Assembly: GCF_027257955.1 (NCBI RefSeq)
Contig: NZ_JANZNQ010000008.1
Location: forward strand, 1 to 64,000
Length of the DNA: 64,000 nucleotides
Origin: Zhongshania aquatica
GTDB lineage: Bacteria; Pseudomonadota; Gammaproteobacteria; Pseudomonadales; Spongiibacteraceae
Reading direction: 5' to 3'
The notes under the pieces were generated by a model, which was not told where the DNA came from, ran no database searches, and was given only the letters and a program-made list of their open reading frames with translations. Of this stretch, positions 27,849-37,209 are shown piece after piece. The translations under genes were made by a program, and so were the position numbers. Position 1 is the first letter of the stretch, and each line of letters begins with the position of its first letter.

Positions 27849-27880
27849 CTATTTCTTGGGTCTTGCTTCGACTATTAAAA

Positions 27881-28111
27881 TTACAGGCTATTGACATCAA
27901 TCGGGTCAAAACTGTCTGCAATATTTTTGTCGTTCACTGACACTGGTTCGCCATTTGGAGCTTGCATGGACACCGATGTGAGTAACTGACTAGCCGTTAG
28001 CGGCGTATTACCGCCACCTGCCGCTTTACCATCGTATTTACTATCGCTGTTACACGCCGCTAAACCGAGGGCCAAACTAAGAAACAGGCTACATTTAATG
28101 ATGGTGTTCAT
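27881..28111 (-). CDS. Small lipoprotein of unknown function
   Basis: This is a 76-residue lipoprotein. The signal peptide ends in lipobox LAAC (Cys20), after LFLSLALG. The mature part has Gly-rich and polar residues (GGGNTPLTASQLLTSVSM) and no recognised domain. It lies 11 bases downstream of the DUF4331 gene and is followed by a terminator hairpin, so it and the DUF4331 gene probably form the major transcript. The first residue after the lipidated Cys is Asn, which does not suggest inner-membrane retention. Confidence 0.78.
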   Translation of the reverse strand: MNTIIKCSLFLSLALGLAACNSDSKYDGKAAGGGNTPLTASQLLTSVSMQAPNGEPVSVNDKNIADSFDPIDVNSL

Positions 28112-28121
28112 AAACGTCTCC

Positions 28122-29693
28122 TTATTGGCTAGCCAATCCTGCGCCAGGAATCGGAGTGTTCAAGTAAGGGAACACTGTGAGGTAATCCGCTTTAGATGGC
28201 AAAGCACCATCGTTTACAACTGCGCCGGAATTAACCACAGACGGAGACGAACCACTCAAATCGCAGGTCTGAAGCATATTTGGATTTGGGGTAGGATCAG
28301 ACGCATCTAAGCCGCCAACCGCACCTTCCGCAACTGACAAGGCAATGTCGACGACATCATCAATTGGACGACGGCCATTCGGGAAGCCGGCAAGATCGCA
28401 ACCAAGAAAACCGAGATCACTTTGCAAACCAAAAGCAGTGGGAGCAACACCCGTGTTCAATCGCAGCATCTCACCGGGAACCGTCAGGTTTGCAGGCTTT
28501 GTCAAACCCTCTACACCGGTAACAAAGGCAGCCAAGAGGTCGTTTCTTGGCGTTGTCGGAACGGTGGTCGCCCCAGGAAATAAGACATCAACCAACACAG
28601 GCAGCGTCGGATACAACACATATGCACCAAAATTGCCTACATCACCAGACGGCTCACTCGCGTTAAACTTGTCTTTATCGGTAATACCAATGACAACTTC
28701 GTTAACTAATGGGCTACCCAAACGAGAGACCTGCGTCCACGCACCAATCTCAACTGACGGACCTTTTCCTGATGCAGTATCAGTAGGGCCAGTCGGTGAG
28801 GGGTTAAGGACACGGCCCTGACGTTTGCTGGCAGTTGTCCAAGCACCGATGACTGGATCATTGCCACTCGTTAAGCAGCTTGAAGGCACTTCTAAGGCGA
28901 GAGATGTCACGTTTTTGTCGCCAATGGTATTGCTACTCGAATCGCGCGCACCTAGCGGGTTCAGGTTTACCTGGTCAAATACTTCGCCCAAATTTACTAC
29001 GAAGCCTTCGCGACGCTGTCCAACGAACAGTCGACCGGGCGTAGCACAGCCAGGAATGGCGACGTCATAAATAAACTGATCGGCGTAATTTGCGTACTGA
29101 GGAATCGTGTTAGTACCGATATTGTCTACGGGTTTAGTGAATGTGCTAACACTGCCACCTGAAGCAGTAATTGGATTACTAGTCCCTGTGCGTCGGTCAC
29201 CGCTCACCAGGTTGACTGTATATGTCTCTACCACGTTGAGTAAACCAGTTCCATTACCAGAACCACGGCCTACTGCTGCTAATGGCACTTGAACCTCGGC
29301 GCCATCAGGACCAATTGCTATGCCGCCATTATTAATCAAACCCTCTGCATTGGCTTGACCGTAGGCATTATTAAATTGAAATTGGAACGTTAAATCTTCA
29401 ACAGCGTCGCCGTCATTGTCGATATGAATTTCGTATAGCGCGGTGGGGTCCATGGTGAAATAGTTTGGACCACCGTAAGCATCTTGCAAGGGCTGGTAGT
29501 TGGCGATCAAAGTGACGAAGTCGCCACGACCAGCTTCATAACTGCGGAACATATAAAAATCGGTACCATCTACTTTAGGTGAGCCTGCAATAAAGGGGGC
29601 CTCCCGATGGCTAGATGCGATTGCGAACTGACTGACGACAGCAGCACTGAGTAATGACAGTGCGAACACCTGTCCCCTGGTAGATATTTTCAT
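28122..29693 (-). CDS. DUF4331 family secreted protein
   Basis: This is a ~523-residue exported protein beginning at ATG 29693, with the signal peptide FALSLLSAAVVSQFAIA. The mature N-terminus SSHREAPFIAGSPKVDGTD is the DUF4331 hallmark; DFYMFRSYEAG and FQFQFNN also fit. A start further upstream at 29750 is open in frame but does not resemble a signal peptide. It is the first gene of an operon with a small lipoprotein, a TPR-like protein and a HupE/UreJ-type protein, which I recall as a recurrent association. The family's function is unknown. Confidence 0.85.
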   Translation of the reverse strand: MKISTRGQVFALSLLSAAVVSQFAIASSHREAPFIAGSPKVDGTDFYMFRSYEAGRGDFVTLIANYQPLQDAYGGPNYFTMDPTALYEIHIDNDGDAVEDLTFQFQFNNAYGQANAEGLINNGGIAIGPDGAEVQVPLAAVGRGSGNGTGLLNVVETYTVNLVSGDRRTGTSNPITASGGSVSTFTKPVDNIGTNTIPQYANYADQFIYDVAIPGCATPGRLFVGQRREGFVVNLGEVFDQVNLNPLGARDSSSNTIGDKNVTSLALEVPSSCLTSGNDPVIGAWTTASKRQGRVLNPSPTGPTDTASGKGPSVEIGAWTQVSRLGSPLVNEVVIGITDKDKFNASEPSGDVGNFGAYVLYPTLPVLVDVLFPGATTVPTTPRNDLLAAFVTGVEGLTKPANLTVPGEMLRLNTGVAPTAFGLQSDLGFLGCDLAGFPNGRRPIDDVVDIALSVAEGAVGGLDASDPTPNPNMLQTCDLSGSSPSVVNSGAVVNDGALPSKADYLTVFPYLNTPIPGAGLASQ

Positions 29694-29806
29694 CTTAGCA
29701 CCTCGGTTATTATGGATTGACCGCTGTTTGTACGCGCCGCCATTCAACACAGATCACTAAAATAAAAATATCTACCTAGGACTTACACCTATTTCGAATA
29801 AAATCC

Positions 29807-32395
29807 CTACTGCAAGCGCGCCACCCCGAAGACGATGTCATCGTCTTCAACCGCCGCATTTATCACCTGCCCAGGGCTAAATTCACCCTTAAGTAGGCGC
29901 TGCGCAAGAGGATTTTCAAAATGCTGCTGTATCGCCCGCTTCAGTGGCCGCGCCCCATAAACAGGATCAAAACCGACATCAGCTAAGCGCTTCATTGCTT
30001 CATCACTAACTTCTAAACGAAGCTCTCTCTCCGCTAAACGGCTATTCAGAATATCGATTTGAATACCGGCGATGGCCCTAACTTGCTCCCGGTCCAGCGG
30101 TTCAAATACAACTAGCTCGTCAATACGATTGACAAACTCGGGCCGGAAATGTCCGGACACCACATTTAGCACCGCGTCGCGAATTTTTGTATATTCGCTA
30201 CCAGCCAAGGTCATCTCTTGAATAACGTCTGAGCCTAAATTCGACGTCATCACGATAACGGTATTTCTAAAATCAACGGTTCTGCCTTGTCCGTCGGTCA
30301 AGCGACCGTCGTCTAGTACCTGCAGCAAAATGTTAAACACATCGGGATGCGCTTTCTCCACCTCATCTAAAAGTAACAACGAATAAGGTCGGCGACGCAC
30401 AGCCTCGGTTAGGTATCCGCCCTCTTCGTAGCCAACATAGCCCGGAGGCGCACCGATCAAACGTGCGACCGAATGTTTCTCCATAAACTCCGACATATCG
30501 ATACGCACCATGGCGTCTTCACTGTCGTAAAGGAACATCGCCAGCGCTTTACAGAGTTCGGTTTTACCCACACCGGTTGGCCCTAAGAACAGGAAAGAAC
30601 CGTTGGGCCGATTGGGGTCACTAAGACCTGCACGGGAGCGCCGCACCGCATTCGACACCGCATCCACCGCCTCAACCTGACCGATCACGCGGCGGTGCAA
30701 TTCATCTTCCATACGTAGTAATTTATCGCGTTCACCTTCCAGCATTTTACTGATGGGAATACCTGTCCAGCGCGACACAACCTCGGCAACCTCTTCCTCA
30801 GTTACCTTGTTACGTAATAATTGCATTTCACCATGATCAACCGAATCGGCGTCGAGTAGTTTCTTTTCTAAACCCGGTATCACGCCGTATTGCAATTCTG
30901 ACATACGCGTTAGATCGCCAGCGCGACGGGCACTGTCCATATCCAACTTCGCTTTTTCAAGATCCACTTTAATTTGCGCAGAACCTTGAAGCGCTGCTTT
31001 TTCACCCTTCCAAATTTCTTCCAGATCGGCAAACTCTTTGCCCACTTTTTCAATATCTAAATTCAACTTTTCTAATTGCTTACGCGCCGAGTCATCATCT
31101 TCTTTTTTCACCGCTTCGCGTTGAATTTTTAACTGAATTAAACGCCGCTCCAATTTATCCATCACCTCCGGCTTGGAATCGATTTCCATACGAATACGGC
31201 TAGCCGCTTCGTCTATTAAATCAATCGCTTTGTCGGGTAGCTGACGATCTGTAATGTAACGCTGTGATAATTTCGTTGCGGCAATAATCGCAGAGTCGGT
31301 GATATCAACACTGTGATGTACTTCATAGCGCTCTTTCAAACCACGCAGAATCGCAATGGTGTCTTCCTCAGACGGTTCTTCAACCAATACTTTTTGAAAA
31401 CGACGCTCCAGCGCCGCGTCTTTTTCTATCGACTGACGGTACTCATTTAGTGTGGTTGCACCCACGCAATGCAACTCGCCACGCGCCAAAGCGGGTTTCA
31501 GCATATTACCGGCGTCCATGGCGCCCTCGGCCTTACCCGCGCCAACCATGGTATGCAATTCATCAATAAATAATATAACGCGACCTTCTTCTTTACCGAG
31601 TTCGTTCAAGACCGCTTTTAAGCGTTCCTCAAAATCGCCACGGAATTTTGCACCCGCCAATAGCGCCGCTAAATCGAGGGAAAGTACGCGCTTGTTCTTT
31701 AAGCCCTCGGGTACTTCGCCATTGACGATTCGCTGCGCTAAACCTTCAACAATAGCCGTTTTACCCACACCGGGTTCACCGATGAGCACGGGATTGTTTT
31801 TAGTTCTGCGTTGCAACACTTGGATGGTACGACGGATTTCATCATCGCGACCAATCACCGGATCGAGCTTGCCGGAGGCAGCTCTTTCGGTAAGATCTAT
31901 CGTATATTTATCTAGCGCTTGCCGTGATTCCTCTGCAGCGGCGTCGTTAACCGGCTGACCGCCACGAACCTTGTCGATAGCGGCAACCAAGGCCGGCTTT
32001 GCAACACCATTATCAGTCAATAATTTTGATACATCACCGCCAACGTCTAGCATCGCCAGTAGCACTAGTTCACTGGATATATAGCTATCCTGACGTTGCT
32101 GAGACAGCTTGTCGCAGACATTAAATACTCTGGCTAGCGTTTGCGACACATGGACATCGCCACCGGCGCCTTGCACTGTGGGCAAACGATCCAGCTCAGT
32201 TGCAATTTTTTGTTCTAAAGCCGGTAGATTTGCTCCAGATTGCGTGAGTAATGGCCGCACGCTGCCGCCCTGCTGTTTTAACAAGGCAGATAGCAAATGC
32301 ACCGCTTCGATATATTGGTGGTCCTTACCTAATGCGAGCGATTGCGCATCGGCAAGTGCAGTTTGCAATGAATTAGTAAAACGATCAGCACGCAT
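29807..32395 (-). CDS. clpB: ATP-dependent disaggregase ClpB
   Basis: ClpB is a hexameric AAA+ chaperone that works with DnaK to dissolve protein aggregates. The 862 residues include the N-terminal Clp-N repeats ([19 protein letters not shown]), NBD1 with Walker [14 protein letters not shown], the coiled-coil middle domain around 400-520, and NBD2 with Walker [15 protein letters not shown] and a tyrosine pore loop [10 protein letters not shown] sigma-32-type promoter lies upstream. It is the end of the run rluD-pgeF-clpB, all on the minus strand. Confidence 0.97.
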   Translation of the reverse strand: MRADRFTNSLQTALADAQSLALGKDHQYIEAVHLLSALLKQQGGSVRPLLTQSGANLPALEQKIATELDRLPTVQGAGGDVHVSQTLARVFNVCDKLSQQRQDSYISSELVLLAMLDVGGDVSKLLTDNGVAKPALVAAIDKVRGGQPVNDAAAEESRQALDKYTIDLTERAASGKLDPVIGRDDEIRRTIQVLQRRTKNNPVLIGEPGVGKTAIVEGLAQRIVNGEVPEGLKNKRVLSLDLAALLAGAKFRGDFEERLKAVLNELGKEEGRVILFIDELHTMVGAGKAEGAMDAGNMLKPALARGELHCVGATTLNEYRQSIEKDAALERRFQKVLVEEPSEEDTIAILRGLKERYEVHHSVDITDSAIIAATKLSQRYITDRQLPDKAIDLIDEAASRIRMEIDSKPEVMDKLERRLIQLKIQREAVKKEDDDSARKQLEKLNLDIEKVGKEFADLEEIWKGEKAALQGSAQIKVDLEKAKLDMDSARRAGDLTRMSELQYGVIPGLEKKLLDADSVDHGEMQLLRNKVTEEEVAEVVSRWTGIPISKMLEGERDKLLRMEDELHRRVIGQVEAVDAVSNAVRRSRAGLSDPNRPNGSFLFLGPTGVGKTELCKALAMFLYDSEDAMVRIDMSEFMEKHSVARLIGAPPGYVGYEEGGYLTEAVRRRPYSLLLLDEVEKAHPDVFNILLQVLDDGRLTDGQGRTVDFRNTVIVMTSNLGSDVIQEMTLAGSEYTKIRDAVLNVVSGHFRPEFVNRIDELVVFEPLDREQVRAIAGIQIDILNSRLAERELRLEVSDEAMKRLADVGFDPVYGARPLKRAIQQHFENPLAQRLLKGEFSPGQVINAAVEDDDIVFGVARLQ

Positions 32396-32456
32396 GTCGG
32401 GCTCTCCAAAAAATCATGATTCGACAAAGTTAAACTTCATCTTCCTTGATCTATAA

Positions 32457-32483
32457 ATGGGGGGTTACTAGGAAAAATTCAAG
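32457..32483 (-). promoter_or_regulatory. Heat-shock (sigma-32-type) promoter of clpB
   Basis: On the minus strand CTTGAA (32483-32478) and CCCCATTTA (from 32462 down) are separated by 15 bases, matching the CTTGAA-N(13-15)-CCCCATnTA consensus. The -10 ends about 58 bases before the clpB start, leaving room for a short leader. This supports separate heat induction of clpB from the upstream pgeF gene. Confidence 0.8.
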
Positions 32484-32515
32484 GCTAGATAGAATACGCG
32501 GAATTAACTATACGA

Positions 32516-33289
32516 CTACTTGATATAGATCAAACTGAGCTGACGACCCGTTTGGCCATCGCGACGAAAGGAGTAAAAACGATCAGCATTTGCATAAGTA
32601 CAAATGTTGCTGCTACCAACCCATGCCAAACCTAGACTTTGAAGCTGGGCGCTGGCGAGGGCATTCAGATCGGCGTAAAAATGCCCGGCTTTTTGCGGAG
32701 ACGGGGTAAACGCTTGGGCGATTCTCTCCGCCGAGACAGCGCCAAAATTTGCAATAAATGCCTGATACACCTCCGCACCAACTTCAAAGTGCGGGGCAGA
32801 AATAGCCGGTCCAATCCAAGCCATCAACTCTTGAGGCGGACAATCAAATGCTTTTACCGTATTAAGTAAAACCCCGGCACACAGACCTCGCCAACCAGCA
32901 TGGGCGGCAGCTACCGCGCCGCCATCGACTCGACAAAATAACACCGGAAGACAATCAGCGGTTAACACTGCACAGGCGCGGGACTTGTCGCGAATAATAC
33001 TGGCATCAAAATCAGAGGGCGACTCGATAAGCGAAGCATCGCACACATCCACCCCATGAACCTGATTCAACCATGAAATAGAGTTCAAACCATCACAAGC
33101 AGCAATCAATGCACTACGATTTTTTTCAACGCTGGCGGCATTATCATTAACATGATCGCCAAGATTAAAACTAGCGAAGGGTGCGACACTGGCGCCCGCA
33201 AAACCCGCGACACCATTACGCGTGGTGGACAAGGCAAGGACATTAGCGGGCGCTGGCCAATTTGGGACGATAAAATGATCCATAAACAT
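32516..33289 (-). CDS. pgeF: YfiH-family peptidoglycan editing factor / purine nucleoside phosphorylase
   Basis: This is a ~257-residue multicopper-oxidase-like (laccase domain) protein of the YfiH family. The conserved residues include the His and Cys metal-binding region in SWLNQVHGVDVC, ADCLPVLFC and AAHAGWRGL. YfiH has been described as a peptidoglycan editing factor (PgeF), and related proteins have purine nucleoside phosphorylase activity. It follows rluD by about 50 bases; I chose the ATG at 33289 (an alternative is the ATG at 33283). Confidence 0.92.
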   Translation of the reverse strand: MFMDHFIVPNWPAPANVLALSTTRNGVAGFAGASVAPFASFNLGDHVNDNAASVEKNRSALIAACDGLNSISWLNQVHGVDVCDASLIESPSDFDASIIRDKSRACAVLTADCLPVLFCRVDGGAVAAAHAGWRGLCAGVLLNTVKAFDCPPQELMAWIGPAISAPHFEVGAEVYQAFIANFGAVSAERIAQAFTPSPQKAGHFYADLNALASAQLQSLGLAWVGSSNICTYANADRFYSFRRDGQTGRQLSLIYIK

Positions 33290-33343
33290 CAACCACACGT
33301 CTTCGACATGCAGAGCGCATGCCGAGAAAATGGCCGACCCAAT

Positions 33344-34300
33344 CTAGCGAACATCTTCCGATGCCAGCACGGCAAGCAGCGCTTTCATATCGTCGGGAAG
33401 TGGCACTTCCCACGACATGGTGTCGCCGGTAATAGGATGCTCTAGCTCCAACTTACGAGCATGAAGTGCCTGACGACCAAAGCCGCGAAGCGAGGTAATC
33501 AATAAATCCGTGGCCCCCTTAGGCAGACGCGGGCGCCCGGCATACAGAGGATCACCCAATAATGGGTGTTTTATATGCGCCATATGCACCCGAATTTGGT
33601 GAGTACGGCCAGTCTCTAGGAAACAGCGAATGTGGGTGTGATTAAGGAAGCGACGCGTAACACGATAGTGAGTAACCGCTTCCTTGCCGCCAATTTGCGA
33701 CACGGCCATTTTAGTACGCTGACGCGGGTGGCGACCCATCGGCTCATCTACGGTACCTCCGCCTGTCATGGTGCCGAATACCACGGCGTCATATTCCCGA
33801 TGAACCTCCCTAGACTGAAGTTGCGCAACCAGACTGGTATGAGCTTCTATAGTTTTAGCGGCAATCATCAAGCCGGTTGTATCGCGATCAAGGCGATGCA
33901 CAATACCCGCACGAGGGACTTTATCAATTTCTGGGAAGTGATTAAGCAAGGCGTTCAATAATGTGCCATCTGGATTACCCGCTCCGGGGTGAACCACAAG
34001 ACCAGCAGGTTTATTAATCACCATGACATGCTCATCTTCATAAACAATATCAAGGTCAATCGGCTCGGCTGCCGAGCGCACTTCTACTTGGAGTTCCGCC
34101 TTCAAACACAGGGTTTCGCCATCCAGCACCTTGTCTCGGGTACGTCTAAGCTCACCGCCTACGGTGAGTTCGCCACTTTTTATCCACGTTTGCAGCCGCG
34201 AGCGGGAATACTCGGGGAACAACTGCGCGGCAACTTGGTCGAAGCGCTCGCCATTGTGGCTGTCTGGGACTATTTCCTGTCGTTCAATAATCTCGGTCAT
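33344..34300 (-). CDS. rluD: 23S rRNA pseudouridine synthase RluD
   Basis: RluD makes pseudouridines at 1911, 1915 and 1917 of 23S rRNA (E. coli numbering). Its 318 residues carry an N-terminal S4 RNA-binding domain (RFDQVAAQLFPEYSRSRLQ), then the catalytic domain with the active Asp in HRLDRDTTGLM and the conserved RTHQIRVHMA. It is divergent from bamD across ~97 bases, an arrangement conserved in Pseudomonas and E. coli relatives. Confidence 0.95.
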   Translation of the reverse strand: MTEIIERQEIVPDSHNGERFDQVAAQLFPEYSRSRLQTWIKSGELTVGGELRRTRDKVLDGETLCLKAELQVEVRSAAEPIDLDIVYEDEHVMVINKPAGLVVHPGAGNPDGTLLNALLNHFPEIDKVPRAGIVHRLDRDTTGLMIAAKTIEAHTSLVAQLQSREVHREYDAVVFGTMTGGGTVDEPMGRHPRQRTKMAVSQIGGKEAVTHYRVTRRFLNHTHIRCFLETGRTHQIRVHMAHIKHPLLGDPLYAGRPRLPKGATDLLITSLRGFGRQALHARKLELEHPITGDTMSWEVPLPDDMKALLAVLASEDVR

Positions 34301-34397
34301 ATGTGATTCTTTATACCATCATCCGGCTGTGTTTAAATAGCAGGCCCTCGTTAAGGCAAGGGGTCGTTGGGGATATTCCGCTATTTGGAAAAATTAC

Positions 34398-35264
34398 ATG
34401 AAATCTGTCGTTAAGGTCTGTGCACTACTGTTTATCACCGCTTTGGTCGTCGGCTGCGCCGGCAAACCAGATCGTCCAGATTTGTCTGAGCGGGAAATAT
34501 ACGAAACCGCGCAAGGCTACCTGAAAAGCAAGAACTTTGCATTGGCTGTTGATAATTTACAGCTATTGGAAAGCCGCTATCCGTTTGGTCCTTACGCCGA
34601 ACAAGCACAGCTTGAAATCATTTACGCTCACTACCGTCGTGGCGACAATGAAGCCGCCGTGGCCGCCGCAGACCGCTTTATTCGCCTGCATCCACAGCAT
34701 CAAAAAGTCGACTACGCCTATTATATGCGCGGCTTGGCCAACTATACCGATGGTGAGGGCTTTCTAGAACGCTTTATTCCCACTGATATGACCCAGCGCG
34801 ATCCCGGATCAACCATCAAATCCTTTGACGATTTCCGGCAGTTACTTCAGCGCTTCCCAGACAGCGAGTACGCAGATGACGCTAAAGCACGCATGATTCA
34901 ATTGCGTAACCGCTTAGCTCGCTACGAAATCAACGTTGCCAATTACTACTTTAAGCGCAAAGCCTATCTGGCCGCCGCCAATCGTGGTCGCTATGTAATC
35001 GAAAACCTGCCACAAACGCCTGCTACACCAGACGCGCTGGCAGTCATGGTTCAAGCCTACCTACTGTTGGGCATGGAAGACCTTGCCGAACAATCACTGA
35101 CGGTATTACGTAAAAATTATCCCGACCACCCGTCACTGGATAAGAATGGTAATTTTATTAGCCAAGTGGGGATGGATCAGGAAGGATCTATTATAAATAA
35201 AGCGACACTAGGCTTATTTGACCGTTACGAACCGCCAAAATTTGATAACCGGGAAGAAAATTGA
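34398..35264 (+). CDS. bamD: Outer membrane protein assembly factor BamD
   Basis: BamD is an essential lipoprotein of the BAM complex that inserts beta-barrel proteins in the outer membrane. The 288-residue protein has a lipobox LVVGC (Cys20), then TPR repeats that recognise barrel substrates ([19 protein letters not shown] and [19 protein letters not shown] are typical). It is divergent from rluD and is followed by a strong terminator, as a single-gene unit. Confidence 0.94.
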   Translation: MKSVVKVCALLFITALVVGCAGKPDRPDLSEREIYETAQGYLKSKNFALAVDNLQLLESRYPFGPYAEQAQLEIIYAHYRRGDNEAAVAAADRFIRLHPQHQKVDYAYYMRGLANYTDGEGFLERFIPTDMTQRDPGSTIKSFDDFRQLLQRFPDSEYADDAKARMIQLRNRLARYEINVANYYFKRKAYLAAANRGRYVIENLPQTPATPDALAVMVQAYLLLGMEDLAEQSLTVLRKNYPDHPSLDKNGNFISQVGMDQEGSIINKATLGLFDRYEPPKFDNREEN

Positions 35265-35270
35265 GACCTT

Positions 35271-35299
35271 GCTAGACGTCGGAAGACTGACGCCAGACG
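35271..35299 (+). repeat. 29-base GACGTC-rich repeat, copy 1 (after bamD)
   Basis: GCTAGACGTCGGAAGACTGA continues to CGCCAGACG. It matches copy 2 (35402-35430, inverted) at about 23 of 29 positions. It lies just after the bamD stop codon. The two copies flank the bamD terminator. Confidence 0.55.
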
Positions 35300-35310
35300 T
35301 GTAAAACCGC

Positions 35311-35343
35311 AAAGCCCGAGGTGTAATAATCTCGGGCTTTTTT
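35311..35343 (+). terminator. Rho-independent terminator after bamD
   Basis: AAAGCCCGAG and CTCGGGCTTT form a 10-bp perfect stem with a 10-base loop, followed by TTTTTT. Because the stem is preceded by AAA, it may also work for transcripts reading from glpD on the opposite strand. Confidence 0.92.
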
Positions 35344-35401
35344 ATAGATCTGTAAGACTCTCAGAATAGCTGCGCCGGCTGAAGCTGAACTACAGACCGT
35401 T

Positions 35402-35430
35402 CGTCAGACGTCCGACTCCCGACGTCCAGC
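35402..35430 (-). repeat. 29-base GACGTC-rich repeat, copy 2 (inverted; covers the glpD 3' end)
   Basis: On the minus strand it reads GCTGGACGTCGGGAGTCGGA and then CGTCTGACG. The last codons and stop of glpD (GRRESDV, stop) lie inside it. It pairs with copy 1 as an imperfect inverted repeat. Confidence 0.55.
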
Positions 35431-37029
35431 AGTCTCCTCAATATACTCCTGCAATTTAGCCTCAGCCTCATCACCAAAGAGAATTTCGCAGGCCTCTTTC
35501 AAACCTGGCGCATTGATAATGTCATCGCGACGTACCACCAGAGAAATTTTGGAGCGGCGGCGCAGAAAGTCGTCTAACTTGGTAATCATTTCACGGCGCG
35601 CGGCATGCTCTATTTCACAGCGTAAGTACTCCGCGTTCTCAATTAAGAGCTCCGCACCGCTGGGGTCTTCTCGAATCATCTCCAGCATTTCTAGGGCACT
35701 GCTACCGTAGCGACGCCACAGGCGCTGGGTTAAGGGTTCAGAGGATGTTTTGTCTGTTAAATCATCAAGCCCCATCAACATCGCTTGATGCATAAACTCC
35801 TCTTTCACGCTATTACCCGGTTCGCCATACCAACATTTTTCGGGAAACGGAACTGCGACACCCAATTTTGCAACAATGTCAGACACCTCATCCCCCACAT
35901 TGAGGCAGTCTGTGAGTTTGCCGCCAAAAATGCTCAAATGTTGATCATTACTGTTTATATCAATAGCGTGCTTACGCGACAGTTTTACCCAGTCTGCAAC
36001 GCCATCCTGGCCTTTTAACGCCAATGGCCGAACACCACAGCGCTCGGCAATAATGTCATCGACGGTTAATGGCCGCTCTAATTTCAACAGGGCGTTTACA
36101 TTATCGAGCACAAACTGACGATCTGCAGGGCTCATCTCGACCTCTGGGCTAACTTCTTGGGTATCGGTGGTACCAATACAGGTCTTGGGTCCCATTGGAA
36201 TCACGAAAAACAGACGCCCATCACTGGCGAAGAAGGTAAGAATTCGCTGGGTGTCTGATACGCGGTCAACAATGAGATGAACGCCTTTAGAAAACAAGTG
36301 GCGGTGTTCTGTGTGCTGACCGGTGAGTTGATTATGCGTGTCGACGTAAGGTCCGCAGGCATTTATTAACACACGGCTGCGCACTGTAAATGTCTCGCCG
36401 CTGAGATTATCTTTCAGGCGAGTACGCCACAAGCCGCCTTTGCGCTCAGAACCTTGGGACTCGACGTAATTCGCCGCAATGCAGCCATAATTTAAGCTAG
36501 ACCGAATAAAATTAAATACGAAGCGCGCATCGTTGTCGTATAGGTAGCAATCAGAGTACTCAAAACCTCCCGCCGCATGAGAAGTATCAATTACCCCCTC
36601 TCGCTTGCTTAAGCCCGCTGGAGTTAAATACTTTGGTGCGCGGGTAACAAAGCGACCAAAAATCCAGTAAACAATGGTACCGAGATAAACGAGGAAAGCC
36701 GGAAATCGAAAGCCCTTCTGAATCGTGGTGAGGAATCTAATTTCCTTTACCGTCGACGGGTAGCTCCGCATAAGATGGTTACGACTGCGACACAGCTTAT
36801 CGACCAAAAAATACTCGTGGTTTTCTAAATATTTAATGCCGCCCCAGGCCAAATTAGACGAATTGGAACTCGTGAGTCCTGCAAAATCACCTTTATCAAC
36901 CAGGGCGACCTTTACGCCTTTTGCTGCTAATGACGCGGCAGAAACCGCGCCATTTATACCCCCCCCTAAAATAAGGACGTCGAAATAGCCGTCGCGCAGT
37001 TTACTTACATTACTTGTCCGTAATTCCAT
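35404..37029 (-). CDS. glpD: Glycerol-3-phosphate dehydrogenase
   Basis: This is an FAD-dependent dehydrogenase of 541 residues that oxidises glycerol-3-phosphate to dihydroxyacetone phosphate at the inner membrane and feeds electrons to quinone. The FAD-binding motif ILGGGINGAVSAASLAA is at the N-terminus, and GIKYLENHEYFLVDKL plus IFGGKLTDCLNVGDEV are family stretches. No glpF or glpK is next to it. The tail GRRESDV is encoded in a repeat-like sequence. Transcribed alone, convergent with bamD. Confidence 0.9.
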   Translation of the reverse strand: MELRTSNVSKLRDGYFDVLILGGGINGAVSAASLAAKGVKVALVDKGDFAGLTSSNSSNLAWGGIKYLENHEYFLVDKLCRSRNHLMRSYPSTVKEIRFLTTIQKGFRFPAFLVYLGTIVYWIFGRFVTRAPKYLTPAGLSKREGVIDTSHAAGGFEYSDCYLYDNDARFVFNFIRSSLNYGCIAANYVESQGSERKGGLWRTRLKDNLSGETFTVRSRVLINACGPYVDTHNQLTGQHTEHRHLFSKGVHLIVDRVSDTQRILTFFASDGRLFFVIPMGPKTCIGTTDTQEVSPEVEMSPADRQFVLDNVNALLKLERPLTVDDIIAERCGVRPLALKGQDGVADWVKLSRKHAIDINSNDQHLSIFGGKLTDCLNVGDEVSDIVAKLGVAVPFPEKCWYGEPGNSVKEEFMHQAMLMGLDDLTDKTSSEPLTQRLWRRYGSSALEMLEMIREDPSGAELLIENAEYLRCEIEHAARREMITKLDDFLRRRSKISLVVRRDDIINAPGLKEACEILFGDEAEAKLQEYIEETAGRRESDV

Positions 37030-37209
37030 TGCGGCCCCGATTGTTAGTTAACAATTCATTCAATTTTACGACACGTGCTACGCTGAAAATAAGATGGCGC
37101 GAATAGCTAGACACCAAGCAAGAAGCTAGCCTGATGAGGTTGATATAGGCAAAAGAGTTAAGATCGTCGCGACAAGCTTACCAGCGTAATCGCGACACAG
37201 AATAGAACC

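Noticed and set aside
28345-28821. 158-codon ORF antisense to the DUF4331 gene
   Set aside because: Shadow of the coding gene; low-complexity product and no initiation signal.
31452-31958. 168-codon ORF antisense to clpB
   Set aside because: ClpB is unambiguous here; the antisense product is Ser/Pro-rich as expected from reversed codons.
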